A stretch of DNA of 64,000 nt from Toxonevra muliebris (Eukaryota > Arthropoda > Insecta > Diptera > Pallopteridae). The notes under the pieces are model-generated. The model was not told the DNA's origin and made no database searches. It was given only the letters and a program-made list of their open reading frames with translations. The stretch lies in contig OY829328.1 of NCBI GenBank assembly GCA_963691655.1, positions 34,801,890 to 34,865,889 on the forward strand, written 5' to 3'. Below are positions 11,161-25,500 of this stretch, piece by piece. How positions within the stretch are numbered: the stretch's first letter is position 1; each line of letters begins with the position of its first letter. Both the position numbers and the translations under genes were made by a program.

Positions 11161-14100
11161 GAATATAAGAAACTTTCTCTCTTTTAAAATTTCGTTTCCA
11201 CACAAATGCTATTTGATTGTTGTTCTGTTTACGACCACAAATCAATTGACTCTCATTATTTGATTTTTTCATGATTTTAGTATTTCTCAAGTCCTAATCG
11301 CCAATTTATTGCAAGATATTTTAATACACTAAAACATCTTTCATTTTTGAATGTAGGGTATAATCAACGTATGTACATCGCATATGGAAAATAGAGCACA
11401 TTTTCTAGACGTTAACTTTAAACCAGACGTTAACTCCATACATGTAGAATAATCGACTCAAGTCTTCTTCCATAAAAACCAGCCCTGTACGTTTAAAATT
11501 TCTTACGCTCTTGTACACGCGGGCTACCCTTTGGCCCACTCTGCTCTAAACATACTCACGGAAGCTATTAATTTGTTTTTTTTTATCATTTTTTTTTAAA
11601 TGTTTACATTTGAAAGTATGTGCGAAATTCTGTAGAAAGATTAAAGTATAAGAACAATTTAGAATTGAGCAATGTAGTCTAAATGTAAGTATGAGAAAAA
11701 TATTTACATTAAAAATTAGAAGTTTGTTTTTCTTCATTGAAATAAAATGGTTAATGTTTATGTAATAAAAAAATGGATTTATTTTGTGTAGGTAATTATA
11801 AAGACGAGTAGGTATAATGGCGGGCAGAATTATGTGGAATATTTAAGGCAATCATAGAATTTGAATACAGAATGAAAATATTTTCTACTAACAGGTAAAT
11901 ATAACAAAAATTAATTCAATTGAAAATTTGGTGCTTAGTTTTTGAATTAAATTCTGATGATGAAAATTCGTTAAGCAAAATTCAAAAATAATGAAATTTG
12001 TTATACAAATTTGATTTGATTAAAAGCAATTTTTTAATATTTAGCTGCTTTCTCAAAGTTTATTGAACCACATAAAATTGCCACAATCAGAGAAACAAGA
12101 ACGCCCAAAGAACCAAATTAAAGTAAATTCAACCAAAAATATACAAAAAAATAAAAAAAAAGAAATTGTTAAATTAAAAAAAAAGTTTGTTAAATAGTTA
12201 AGTAAACAAAAATTATGCAAAACAGGTTTGCACGACAATAAAACGCACATATAAACACAAAAACACACATAGACTTTATGACTTCTGACTCCGCGCGGAC
12301 ACAAAATGCTAATAGTGACGTAGTTTGGTGGTGTTGGGTTGGGGGCGAACATTAACCGCATTCAGTACCGCCAAACGATACGGAAATTTATAATAAATTC
12401 TTAATCAAAAAGTTAAAAATATATAAAGTTATTATTGGTTTTACTTATTAATTACAAATGTTTTATTTATGCACTTTCTTAAAATAAATTATGGGAAAAT
12501 AAACAACAAAAAACACGTATGAAATAATATTTTTGTATAAACGAGCCAATGAAAACCCACGTCCATACACTTTTGTTTCACTTTGCAAACTAAAGTCTGC
12601 ATAAAAAAGCCCAAGTCCAAGCCAAAAAAATAAGCTGCAACGCCATATTTTGTTGTGGTTTTTGTTGTTGTTGTATCTGTTCTTGATTGAGAGCGCGCAA
12701 CAATCAAACATCCCCCAAAAGAGGAAAGAGCATGACACAAACTTTTTGGAGTATAAAGTTAATTTTATTCGCTGTCGAATTTGTCTCTTCTTCTTTTCTA
12801 TACACATATATGTACATGTGTGAGTGAGTGGAGTACTTCGTCTGCTTTATCGCTTTTATTTTTGCTTGAGCGGAGAGCGCCCTTTCACTTTTTTGCTGAG
12901 ACCAAAATTTCTTATCTTTATTGTTTTTCATGCTGTTGTTGTTTTGGGGAGTAAGATACCGTTTGACATTTAAACAAAATATAAAATGCATGCAATTCAG
13001 CCGCACAGCAAAGCACAGCTTAATATTATTTGCTCACGTAATGCATTTTAATCGAAATCCGTTGCTTCACTTTTTTCTTATTGTTTTTATGCTATTGTTT
13101 ACATTGAGTAGGTTGAAGGGGAGGAGGATGAGCAGTAATGAGGAGGCCACTTTTTACTTACTTCTTTTGATTTAGTTTTACAACACAATGGTGTTGTTGT
13201 TAATTTTCGTTGAAAGTTTGCGTGTGTATTGAATAAAAGTGCATGAAAGTTCAAAGCTATAGAAACAGAAACAGAAAAAGCTTTATCTCTGCCCGTTCTC
13301 CCCAACATCTGTATTTACAAATTCAAATTCCAAATTGATAAAGTTCTGCTGCACATGCTGAATTAATTAAATTCGATTACAATAAAAATGTACGAAAGAA
13401 ACATCTATTTGCTTTTTATTTTTGATTGATAATATTCAAAAAATGATTAAGAGAATTTTTTAAAATTTTACAATCAACGATTATGAACTTATACATCTCA
13501 TCTTCCACAGTTTTCTACCACCGCACTAATTCAGCTAAAAATAAATGTCTGTTTAGTTTTAAAGATATTATTCTAAATAAAAAAGAAAAAAGATCATAGG
13601 CATTGGAAATTTAATCTCATTACACAGTGCAACAAATGCAAGATTTCGAAATTCTGAAGGAGCTCAAAATACATAACACGGTGTTTTAAAAACTAACGTT
13701 TTGATTTATTTTTTCTCGCAAATTTTCTGTTTTTGTACAGTTCTCATAAAACCAGGTTAGTTTTGAATCTAAGATGTGCTGAACACTTGGCACTTAAAAT
13801 CAAATTGATTTGTCTTCTCTTGTGGTTTTTTTTACTTTCTTCACAAGTAGTGGAAGATTAATATTCTGGGCAAAATGACAAGCTCAATACTGCGATGATC
13901 TGGCACATCAGCAGTCAAAGCCCAGTTAAAAAACGTGCAGTGGTGTTCTTCTATCATTCTCCCAAATGAGAGTTCGGAAACTCATCGCTGAGTACTTAGA
14001 TTTTGCGCAAGAATTTACGCTATCGATTTATGAGTAAAATCAGCAATGGGATATTTCGTTTTCAGAACTTAACAATGGCAAAAAATAGGTTATTCGAAAA

Positions 14101-15523
14101 AAGCGTTTTTTTGGTCAGAACTTCAACTTCGAATCTCTATAACTTTTGACGAAAATGGAACAGAGAATCAACTAAACTCTTAAATTAAAGATAATTAAAA
14201 TTTTTGAAAAGATATGATGATTTTAATAAAATTCGGATATTGAAAAATCAAAAAAAAAAAGGCTATGTCTCAAAACTTGAGTTGCTACGACAAAACTGAT
14301 GGTAGACTCGGATTCAGCGGTCCAAAAAATATTAGAAACCATCCACTTTGGAGATGGATAAAAAACAGTGTTGTATAGTGTAATAGACAGAATGCTAAAA
14401 AATTTCAAAATTATTTTAAATATCGAATGAAAAACATTACTAAAATTACCACCAAAAACTCAAAGTCTCGAGTCTGTTAGCCGGTAACCGCTAGAATCGA
14501 AATATTTTGGGAATCATCATAAAATAAACCGAGGTCCATTTATCATTTGTTTTCTTTTTATGGGACTCAAACCACTTTAAGATATGTAGATGGTATCAAA
14601 AAAAGAACATCAATAAAAGAAAAAAAAATTTTGTATTCAAACCTTCATCTAAAATAATAATTTTGAAAAGAGATCTCATCTGTCCATCTTACCGTTTTAA
14701 TATTATATGGCTGTGGTCATGAGGTTTTGTAATCTAGTATTCTGACAATCTGAAAAATGCCTACTATAGGATATAAATATTAAACGTACATGATATATGC
14801 GATTAGTGATAAGAACTCATTCAACTCATTGTTTCAACTCTACAAAATTCATGTTGTTTAATTTTAATTAAGATAATTTGTTACCTATTATTTTCGATTT
14901 TATTTCTTAATGACAATTGAAAATGAAAATTATTGTTGCACGACTTGTTTTAAATACACTAAAAACAAAACAAGTTCATATTTGTCGCTGTTGCAGGTCG
15001 ATTGTTTATGAATATCAACGTAAAAGAAAATATAACAATACAAACTAAGTAAATGTTTACATACATATATCGCTGCCTTAATTTGCTAAGGCCCTAACAT
15101 ACAATTTTTCAATATCAAGTTTTTGGTAAATTATGATAAAATGTATCCAAAAATTGTAGAGACCTGCACTGAAAGTTTACGATCTTTTCTTTTAGTTTAA
15201 ATTAAAAATTCTCGAAGCAGTACTCTAAATAAAAAAATGTTTTTGCTTCTCCTGTAAAATTTGAAAAATGCGTGTTAGGGCGTTAGTAAATTAATTCAAT
15301 TCAATTACACTCTTTAAAAGTGAGACAAGTTTTCATGATATTTGCATACTGGGATAATGAAAAGTGCATAGTTGTTAGATACAGTAAATTTTCGATTATC
15401 CACGGCGGAAATTGAGAAAAAAAAAGTTATCATTTCATTCAATATACAACAGCAATGAAACATGCATAACTAAATTGTATACCGATTCTTTTAATAACTT
15501 GTATTTGCTTTAGACCAATTCTT
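11161..15523. other. Long AT-rich intergenic stretch
   Basis: No gene was recognised. The part at about 12250-13310 is richer in GC, with GTTGTTGTTG and GAGAGCGC motifs of the kind common in fly promoters and 5' UTRs, but no exon can be defined. At 14498-14535 there is a 38-bp segment (CGAAATATTTTGGGAATCAT...) that is nearly identical to 44724-44761. Confidence 0.4.
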
Positions 15524-15527
15524 TTAA

Positions 15528-17128
15528 CCCTTTCGGTAGCATGGTGACACCGGTGTCACAAGATTAATTTTTGCCATTTTTTAAAAATTTCGAAGTTTTG
15601 GAAAGAGAATTCTTTAATTTCAATTAAACAAATTTACAAATATTTTTTTTTGTAACGGTACTGTGGTGGATCAAATTAAATTTGTTAAATTTCAAACGCT
15701 CACAATCAGGGACATTAAAGTTATAACCGATATTAGAAAAAATCACTAAATAATTATAATTTAAATTATAATTTTTTTTAAATTTATTGCGAATTATTTT
15801 AAATGACCAATACTTTTTTAGCCATCCATAGCCATTATAAAGAAAAAAAAGTATTTTTTTGGTTATTCATAATTGTAACAAAAAATCAAATATTTTGCTG
15901 GTAATAAGGATTTTTTTTATAGCCAATATAATTGCAAAACAAATTTCTAAGTGCTTATTCATAAATCATTCATAAAAAACAATCAATAGGTCTGTTCCCG
16001 TACATTTTAAGTAAACTCTGGTAAACTGAAAGTAAACGAAAAATGCTCTCTCTGATACACAAATATGCACAAAAGTACGGGAACGCACAAAACATATTTT
16101 CTTGCACGAAACAAAACGTCAAATTTTAACGACAGTTAAATTTAAAAAACAAAGTTTCTGTGATATTTTATAAAATAAAAAATTGTGAAATCTTACAAGA
16201 AAATAAATAAATAACAAATTAATTAAAAAAAATTAAACATAAATTGTTTGCCTGATTACTTTTGTAGAATCTTCTGGTTCACAGTCACCATTTGCATTAT
16301 TCAGAAATAGCAGAAGCTTCTACTTATACTTATTTTTCTAAAAATTCGTTATTTATTTATTAATTTCAAATTTTCAATATATTTTCACATAAGCAAAACA
16401 GCTGATGTTTGACAGTTTTAACATTTTTACCCGAAGAAAAAGCGCGGGCTATTTCGTGCAAGAAGAAGAAGACAATTACTCATCTCAGCTCTCATTTGCA
16501 AGTTTTTTGTGTACGGAAACGCTTTCTGGGCAGTTTTGGGCGAACGCGTTCACCCGCGTTGTAGTACACCAAAAACAATATTGTTTTTTTTTTATTGGTT
16601 ATAAATAACCAAAACAAAATTTTATTATTTTTATTGGTCATGAATAACCAAAAAACATATTCTTATTTATAATAGTCATGGAAGACCAGAAAATTAATTG
16701 GTGATTTCTAATGATATAAAAATAATTTTTTTAAAAGTAATTTTTTTTGTCACAACCAATTTAATCTTAAACAAAAAATAGCAATTATTTTAGGTCCCTG
16801 CTCACAATTTTTACAAAATTAGCCCAACAATTTGCTCAAACATGATTTCCCATATTTTTAATTTTTTTTTTTACTTTTTTGGAAATACAAGTTTTGCTAT
16901 GGGTCATCGGTGACTCTAAAATCTTCAATGGAAACTTATTAGGAACTTTTTTACGTTTGGTCCATTTCCATTGAGGATCACTGGGTCACCGGTGACACAT
17001 GAAAGTTCAAACTTTTAGAGGCTTTTGTCTTTTGATCAAAAATTGTAACAAGAAATGAGGTTCAAACAATACGAATCCGGATTCGGTTTTGCGCTATCTC
17101 CTCTGGCTTTTTTACCCTATTGAAACGG
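15528..17128. mobile_element. piggyBac-like non-autonomous element with TTAA flanks
   Basis: TTAA at 15524-15527 is followed by CCCTTTCGGTAGCATGG. At the other end ...CTATTGAAACGG is followed by TTAA (17129-17132). The outer ends are imperfect inverted repeats, about 12 of 17 positions. Near the left end is a perfect 16-bp palindrome GTGACACCGGTGTCAC (15544-15559), and near the right end a related 12-bp palindrome GTCACCGGTGAC (16985-16996). TTAA flanks and CCC ends fit piggyBac. No transposase frame is present. A GC-richer block around 16380-16570 may be a further insertion. Confidence 0.55.
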
Positions 17129-17132
17129 TTAA

Positions 17133-17876
17133 TGTAATATTTTTTTTATTTTATTTGTGGTAACTGAACTAACGCAGTGTTTCAAAAAGATTGAAAGTTT
17201 TTGTAAAAAAACCAAAAAAATATAAAGAAAACATGAAACAAAACGGAATGTTTAAAAAGTTGAAACAAATTCACCCTATACCAGATCATTTTTTGTAACT
17301 TAAAGTAAGATACGTGAAATTTAAAAGTAAATATAACTAATGCGAATTAGAAATGCGTGGAATCGACTATGCCAAAAGAACGTCCAGTCCGAAAAAAGCT
17401 TTAGTTTTAAAATGTAGAGCACCATAATACCAACCTTGATAATTAGTAGGGATCCGTCGTTGGTATCAATTTGAAAAATCTCCTCAATAGTTAATTTTTT
17501 ATAAAAAGAAGCGAAAGAAAAACCACAAAGTTTCGATGCTTAATGATAAAAAAATTAACATATAGATGTCAGCTTCGGCAAAAGAAATTGTACTGTTTTC
17601 TTTTTAAAATAATTTTAAGAGGACATTACAGCCCTCGTAAAGAAGGTATTTGCCAACATTCTCTGAAAACATGGTTACCCTGACGAGCTGCAGTATTTCT
17701 TAAAAATTCAAATTTGTATTGCATATTTTTAGACATTATCCATAAATTGTGGCTAATTATAGAAAATTAATGCCAATCTGTGTATAAATATTACTATTAT
17801 TCAACAATTACAGTACAGCGTACTTTCAGGCTGGTGTGAAAGTTTGACAAGCACTACATCCCAGTGGTAGATGGCG
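17133..17876. other. AT-rich stretch, no gene seen
   Basis: Nothing supported in this interval. Confidence 0.4.
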
Positions 17877-18212
17877 TTGACGTTTCCGTGCGCCTTGTTA
17901 TTTTAGCCTTCACTGTGAAAATTTTGAGCCCCCCACAGTGCGGCAATAATTTAGGAAAAAAATACAGTAACTTACAAATATTAAGTTTTACCACGCTCGG
18001 AACTGAAAACATGTGATGTTTGTAGTGAACATGTTTGCAAGGTTGCTTTAAAGATACGTTGATACCTCGTAAGTACTTTCCAACGCTTATGGAAGATACG
18101 AACAAAACGCAGAAATTTGAAAGTTTATATGAAATAGGAACGGAATATGTCCCAAAATCGAAGTATTTTTTCACAGTAAAGGCTAAAATAACAAGTCGCA
18201 CGGAAACGTCAA
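17877..18212. mobile_element. Foldback-type MITE with ~45-bp inverted arms
   Basis: The left arm starts TTGACGTTTCCGTGCG and runs through TTGTTATTTTAGCC to about 17921. The right arm (about 18165-18212) is its reverse complement with a few mismatches, ending CGGAAACGTCAA. The open frames that cross this interval on both strands mirror each other because of the arms and are not genes. Confidence 0.7.
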
Positions 18213-19436
18213 GGACATTTGAAAAATCAAAGACGAATTTTTTATAAAATTTTCTTCTTTTTTTGCGCAGCTCTAGGGGCAAACAAAATTAAATATTTCG
18301 CCAGTTTACCTGCTGAGACTGTCAGTGAACCAACTATGGGCCAAAGTTATGCTCCCCAGAGGAAGTTTAAGGGGTTGAAAAATGTAGGTTATAGGTTTGG
18401 TTAATTGAGTGTCCAGGGCTAGAACCTACAGTTTAACAACAAATTTTTCTTACAATCTAACTAATCTTCTCTTTTTGAGCAAACTCCCTCAGCTCCCCAT
18501 TTTCCCTTGCTGAGACTGCCAGACAGTCAACACACTGAACCTGAACCCCTCTATTTATTTATTACACCGGTCAACACTGTTTTTCCCCCTGAAACATATT
18601 TATCACAAGGACTTATTTAAAAACTGAAGAATCGTTTTTCGCTATAAGGTCTAATTTAGGAGTTCTAGGCCGAAATAAAAAACTCTTTTTCTAAATCTTC
18701 AAATTTTCATAAACTATGATTATTTTTAAACAAAATGGTTGGGTCCTGAAGAGTTTTGTAAGATTACCTAAAATTCGCTCACTTGGCAACACCCTATAGC
18801 AAGTTAGTTAGTTGTAAGTATTTAATTAAATTATCGATCAAATTTAAAGGGTAAATAAATACATGTCGTCACCTGGGTAAAACATTGTTGATGTATATTC
18901 TATGGGCTCGACGGTGAACTACGCATTTTCCGTGCCAATATAATTTTGATGAAGTGGATATCATTTGGTAAGCGCTATGAAGAAATATTTCCTGATTGGT
19001 GTTTTATTGTTCAAACTTACAGTAATTTTACAAAAAAAAAAAAAACAATTTTTTTTTTTAACAGCAATTTGAAATTTTAAATGTAACCACCCCCTTCTCA
19101 TACTAATATAACTTAAATATAAAAATATCATATTGAAATATTCAAAAAGAAAAACAAACACTCACAGCTACATTGACTTCATCAAATGATGAATTTTTTT
19201 TATTATTTATTTTATTTACAGCTTAAAAATAATAATTTAATAACAATTAATTAAAAACTATTAGGAATTATTGCGTTTCTATTTTGTTTTAATTACAAGT
19301 TACGACCTAAAATAGTAAAAAAAAAATATTTAAATAATTACAACTTTGGCATTAATATTTTTGCATATAAAGAAAATAAGTTCAAGTATTAAAGCTTTCG
19401 GGTACAAACAGCTGCAAACTGCCAGTAACAACCACC
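18213..19436. other. AT-rich stretch including the probable 3' UTR of the distal CG8026 transcript
   Basis: The part next to 19437 should hold the 3' UTR of the long isoform. TTTATT on the plus strand (AATAAA on the minus) near 19206-19214 is a possible polyadenylation signal. Nothing else is supported. Confidence 0.4.
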
Positions 19437-19593
19437 TCACATTGATTTTTCCACCATCTCTTTTTTTTCCTTTGAACGTTTTAGCAGATACCTTGAAACA
19501 TTTTCATAAACTAAAAATGTTATCATAGTGGCAGGGACAACACGTGTTATATTCGCTTGTAAGCCTTTATAAAAACCTTTAGCACCCTCATAG
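19437..19593 (-). CDS. CG8026: CG8026/SLC25A32 exon 6, distal alternative C-terminus
   Basis: Acceptor TTTCTATCTCATTGCAG precedes 19593. The exon encodes [37 protein letters not shown] and a charged tail ([14 protein letters not shown]) ending in TGA at 19437-19439. Joined to the internal donor in exon 5 it restores the frame (codon AGC, Ser 298, where the read-through form has Arg). The tail resembles the usual SLC25A32 C-terminus (RVTPAC..TFVVYENVSHFLL), so this is probably the ancestral end. Confidence 0.88.
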
Positions 19594-22500
19594 CTGCAAT
19601 GAGATAGAAAGTAAAATTTTGAAATTAATAATTTTTTGATATAGACGCTTACCTCTGCGAAGTTTTTACTTATTTTTTAAACAAACTTTTGTTTTCTTTT
19701 TGTTTTGTATTGTTAACAAAAACTGAAATTCAATTAGCAAAGAGATTCTGCAAAACTTTAGTCAAAACATTTATGTAAAACTATATTCAATATACAATTA
19801 TTGTATGTATAACTTACTTGCTTATTTATTTTACTTACAGTTTGTATAGAATTTAAGACTATAGTGAAAATTTCTAAATAGCAAATAAAAGAAAGGAGTA
19901 ACCTGAGCATGTTATAGTTGAAAAAACAAGTCTGGCCATTAGCAGTAGGGTAAGAAGTGAAGGCTGTAATCAATTTTTGCTTTGGGCTTTGGCACAACAG
20001 CGAGTGAAAAAGTGAATAAATAAAACATAGTAACATTAGAATTTTCATTTCATTTGCTCCAATTTTTATCATTTTTTAAATTGTGCTTACTTCTTTTCTT
20101 TAATTTTTTTCATTTTGTGTTTTGTTGAAAAATTGTTTTTCCTTTTAAATTGATTTTAGCGAATTATAAATTTACATACTTTTTTGCATATGCTTCTTTT
20201 GCTTACATGGTAATTAAAAAAAAAAAGAAGCTGTTCTTAACAACATCATAGTATATTGTAGTAATTTTGCACATAAATAAAAGCATGAAGAATCTTTTTG
20301 CCAAACGAATTTCTTAAATAGTTAAAGTCCTAAATGATAAATAATTAAAAACTAAATAGTTTACACACATTATCGTTTAAATGAAATGATAATTATAAGA
20401 AAAAGTCTTGATTGTTTGTAGTTTAAACTTTAAAGTAAATGTAGCGCACGCGAATGTGATTTCATTCTCTGTTTGTGAAGTTTTTAATGGAAAATAATAG
20501 TTTTCAATAGTTTATTTAATAAATAAAAAATGAACTAATTTTAAAACTAATCTTATAAACTAAAATGTTGCTATACTATTTTTTATTTTCGCAGCGTTTT
20601 TGTTTAGGTCTTAGCAGAAATTTTTTTTCATTGATTTGATATCGGTTTGAATGTTTAACACAAAATGCTACTACATTGATGCATAAATTTCAATTGCTTT
20701 ATCACATTTCAAAATTAATTTTAATGTTGCTACAATTTTTAATATCGGCGCAACAGCAATAGTTACTAGAAAAACTTTAATTATATGTAGGTATGTATGA
20801 ATGTATATATAAAATTTACAGTATTTCATAAAATTACATGAATGTGATTTGAAATTAAAAATATTTTCATATACTATGCTAAATTGGAAAAAGAAAAAGA
20901 GAATTCTGCATTAAGTAAATAAATGAATTTTTTAACTAAAACTAGAACTTAAATAGTCAGGCATATTCTTCACTCCACTGAAGTTCGAAATTTAATTCGA
21001 AATCTAAACGATATCGATTTGAATTTCGAACGAAAGTTGATTGCAGCATATGCCTAAGTAAGTCTAAAAATTAAATACAAAATTAATAATAGCAATAATA
21101 CAAAATAAAAATAAAAAATTAACTGTGGAGACAATGCATTGAATTCAATTAAAACTTTATATTTAAACGTTAAAAAGTCAAAAGAAAAATTAATATAAAT
21201 TGAATACGCTATTTCATTTCTTGATAATTTTACTTTTTTTTCTGTTTTGTCATTTTTGCTATAGTATTTAAGTTTTTTGTTTTACTTTTTTAGTTTTTAT
21301 GTTTATAGTTTAATGCTGCTAATAATTTTGTTTAATGTTATAGAAAATGTATACTTTCACGCTTATGCTGTAATATTGTTGCATTGAAGATTCATTAATT
21401 CACCATTCAAATCGTATGACCTACACATATTCTTATATATCATACTCTGCCCGCACTTATACAAATGAATAGACAAGTATATATACTATATGATTTATCA
21501 TTAATTTGTCAACTTCTCCCATATGAGCATGACCATACAAATATTCGGTGTAACATGGACTAAATATGGTACAAGACCCTTATAAAAGCCCCGCATACGT
21601 TCGTACCTCCATGTTTGCTTTATGCAATCCCATGTACCATTATAGTTATGATGATGATCTTGTAAACGTGCACGTATAACTTGATATGGATATGTTGTAG
21701 CTGCAGCAATTAATTTTGATATTGCTGCAAATGCTAAATACTCTGATGTAGCCTGAAATATATAAAAAAGAACAGAAACAAAAATAAGTAAATATATAAT
21801 AAGTAGAGTAAGTGAAAGGAAGGATATTAAAAATAATTAATATGTATAATATTTAAAATAATAGTAAAATATAAAAATTACAAATTTATTTATGGCTTGT
21901 ATGAAGGAAACTGGAGACATAAAGCAGTACCAATTTAATTTGAAAACTCAAAGATTCATAAATTTATGAATCATAAGAAGGAAATGTTTCAAGTGGAATA
22001 AAAAATAGTAGGGTTAAGGAAACTATAATTTTATTCAAAACATCGGAGGTGTCATGTTTACAAATTTGAGAATCGGAAGAAGTTCACATTTAAATTTTAT
22101 CAAAAAAAAAAAAAAAATAACAAAATTGATTTATTACAGAAATAATGTGACAACTACATGGTAGTATTTCTCATTATTACATTATTATAAGGGACAAAGG
22201 GCAACAGTTACATATCAAGTAAAAAAAAAAAATGTTCAGTAATATATTTATAAAATATATGTAAGTCATGAGTGTCATAATACAAATAATTTGCATCTTA
22301 AAGACAGAAAAAAAACTAAATTTATGTCCAAGAGTGGCTTGTTCAATCCACAAAGCAAAAATTACGAAATTACATTGAAAAAGTAGTTTTCAAAATAATG
22401 CCAACAGTTTTGAGGGGTTCCAGTGTAAGCTCTATAAGTAATTCTAAGACTAAGTTTATTATGTTTACTCTTATTTTAGTCATAGCTTTACATATACTCA

Positions 22501-25500
22501 AATGACATATTTTCCTAATAATAATACTAGGAATCCATAATATCTTTATTAAAATATTACAATTGTTATAAAAACAAAAACACATATCAGACAATTGACA
22601 TAGATTAAAAATTATATTTTTCTATAACAGTTTATGAAGTCATAAAAGAAAAGAAAACAGAAATATACAAAAGTCGCGACATTGAAGAGCAATGAAATTG
22701 ATAAACACAAAAGAAAAAGGAGGCAAATTATTTTTTATTGACATTATTTTAAAAACCAAATCAAAATGACAAAAATAAGTGCAATGTACCCGCCTTAACT
22801 TTATTTCAAATTATCAATAAATTGATAAAGGTATAGAAACAAAATTTGTTTTTTTTTGTTTCTAACACATGAAATAAATAATGAAAAATCATTTTTTTTT
22901 TTTCAAAAGACATAAATACTGCTCTCATGTGATATGAATATTTGTTTTTTGAACAAATGCCAAACAATTTTTTTTTTTTAATTTATTAAATACTAAGAAA
23001 TCTAGCTGTATAAAAATATAAGTATTTAAATTATCATGTGATTTTATTCTTCTGGCCAATAAACCTAATAATAGCGCTACATGCTTTTCAAGATACCCTC
23101 ACCTAGTAACTCATATATTTCGCAATATAAATGAAATAGAAAAACTTTATAAAACTTACCAATTTTGTATCGATCGGTAATTTTCGATATTCATTGTAAT
23201 AATTTTTCATTTCTTCATACGTCATAAATTGCAATGCGCCATGAGAAACGCCCAGCATGCCAGGAACAAAGCCCTAAAAATAAACAAAAATTGAAAAATA
23301 AATATATGAAATTTATATTATATATGTATAATTAATTATATTGTCGAAACTTACTCTATATAAACCACGTACACCTTCCTCACGATAGATTTGTGCTAAT
23401 GCTTGGACTAAGCCTTTGTAGTGTGTTGCCTTCGATGCAGTGCTGCCAGCAGCTTCTTCTGCACCATATTGCAAACACAAACGTGTCTTTACCACCCAAA
23501 TGGGATTCGTAATGGCTAATGTTAGTATACCAGACTCGGAGGCAGCCAACATATGCAATGCTGGACCAAGAGGTTGTGTTGAATTGCCACCCTGAATAAA
23601 TGTTTTAATCGTATTATAGCTATAAGAAAAAAGAACAGAATAATTATATTTGAATGCAGAAAAAGGAAATTATGCATATTTTTTTCTACTTACAACATGA
23701 AATATAATCCCCATGATGAACCAGAGCCCCATATATTCGGTGTTACACCTTTGTACAAGCCGCGAACACCTTCTTGTCGCAAAATTGTTGAGAATGCACT
23801 ACCCAAACCGCGATATTGTGGCACAGCTGCAGTTCGCCCATCATTTACTGTAACAAATGGAAATTGAATTTAATTAATAAATATCAAAAATAAAAAAATC
23901 ATGTTATTGTGAATATAAAACAATAATATTTGTCTCGATAGAATTGTAGGCACACATAAATTAACAAATGTTTTGACGTCAAGAATATTTTTGTTTGCTG
24001 CTTTTTTTGTTTTTACTGTAGGTTTTTATGTAAATAAAAAAGAACGTTGCTAGAAATAACTATTACTTAATTATGAAAGCAAGTATTTTATAATATTTAA
24101 TTAGATTCTACTTAAATAATATATGGGTGTATTAATTAGTTAAAAACGAGTATTGTGAAAGAAACCAAATATTAAGAAACTCGTCTAAAATAGAAGAGAA
24201 ACGGAATTGTGATATTTAACAAGATAGAGAGAGAGAGAGAGATTTATTGCTAATAACGCCAAACTCTTTTATTACTCAAAACTCTCTCCGCCTGTATTTT
24301 AGTGCTGAAAGATTGCCCTATGAATAATTCGTTCGGCAACTGGGTCAACGAAATTGGCCAATACAGAAATGCACTATGTCCACTATGGTTTTGACTTCGG
24401 CACTACATGTACATGCAGAATATTCTATACTAATTTCAATTAATCATTATTTTCTTACAAATTTATAAGCCAAACTACTGTAGTTAATTTATTATTTGCA
24501 ATACCTAAATTGATCACTCGAACTTATCTAGTTTTGTTTTCATTTTATATACTTATGCTTATGTATTTCCTAAACGTGCCAGTTTCATCATATTAATATT
24601 TATTTAAATAGAATATGAATATGACGACGTTTTGTTTTTCTTTCTGTCTGAAAAGTAGATACGCGTGCTTATATTTGTGTTGTTGTTATAATATATTGAA
24701 GGCATTATAGTTTGCAATATGACAACTTTTTTACGTAATAGAAAAAAGCGATAACAACAGTTGAAATACGATCGACAAATGGAGTATAAATTTGTTTCCA
24801 ATGCCTGAAATAAGGAGTAGTAATTAGAGGAGCCCTGATTTGCTTTGTTATTTTCGTAAAGTATTTGTGTAGATTTTGCATTAAGATTTTTGAGTTCAAA
24901 ACTGCTTTGGTGAGGATTGCTGAATTTTTCTACAAAGTTTCACCAACCAAATGAAATGACACAAATATCGACTATGGAGTCAGCTGTACTTTTTCTTCAC
25001 ACTTTTTCGCTTTAGTTCAATAGATTATACAACAACAATACAAAGCGCAATAACAAAAACATTTAGTAAAAAATTAAAAACAAAATTTTATTCAAAATTT
25101 AGTCAAATATATATATGTATGTTTGTGTTTCTTTGCGATTGTTAAAAGAAACAACAACAGCAGCAACACACGTAAAGAGATAAGCACATGACTTAGCAGC
25201 AAATTGATGATGTTGTGTTCGGCCACTTCATTTCGTTGGTTGTTATTTGGTTTTATGTATCTACGCAAATGAATAGCACTGGCAACAAAAACAGCCAACA
25301 ACAACAAACCAAAAATAAGACAGAGGAGGCAAATATTTAGCACGCTTAATACATACACATTATCAAAAATATATATGTGTATATGCGATTAAAAAACATC
25401 TCATGATTATAAGAAACAAATCGAGATATGTTTAATATTATTTGGTATTTTCCTGAATGACCAAAGCATGTGGACGACATAACAACAGAAAAAGGGGGCT

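Noticed and set aside
17854..18282. 142-aa minus-strand frame and opposing plus-strand frames
   Set aside because: The frame is produced by a foldback MITE; its two ends repeat the same peptide in inverted form (FTVK motifs).
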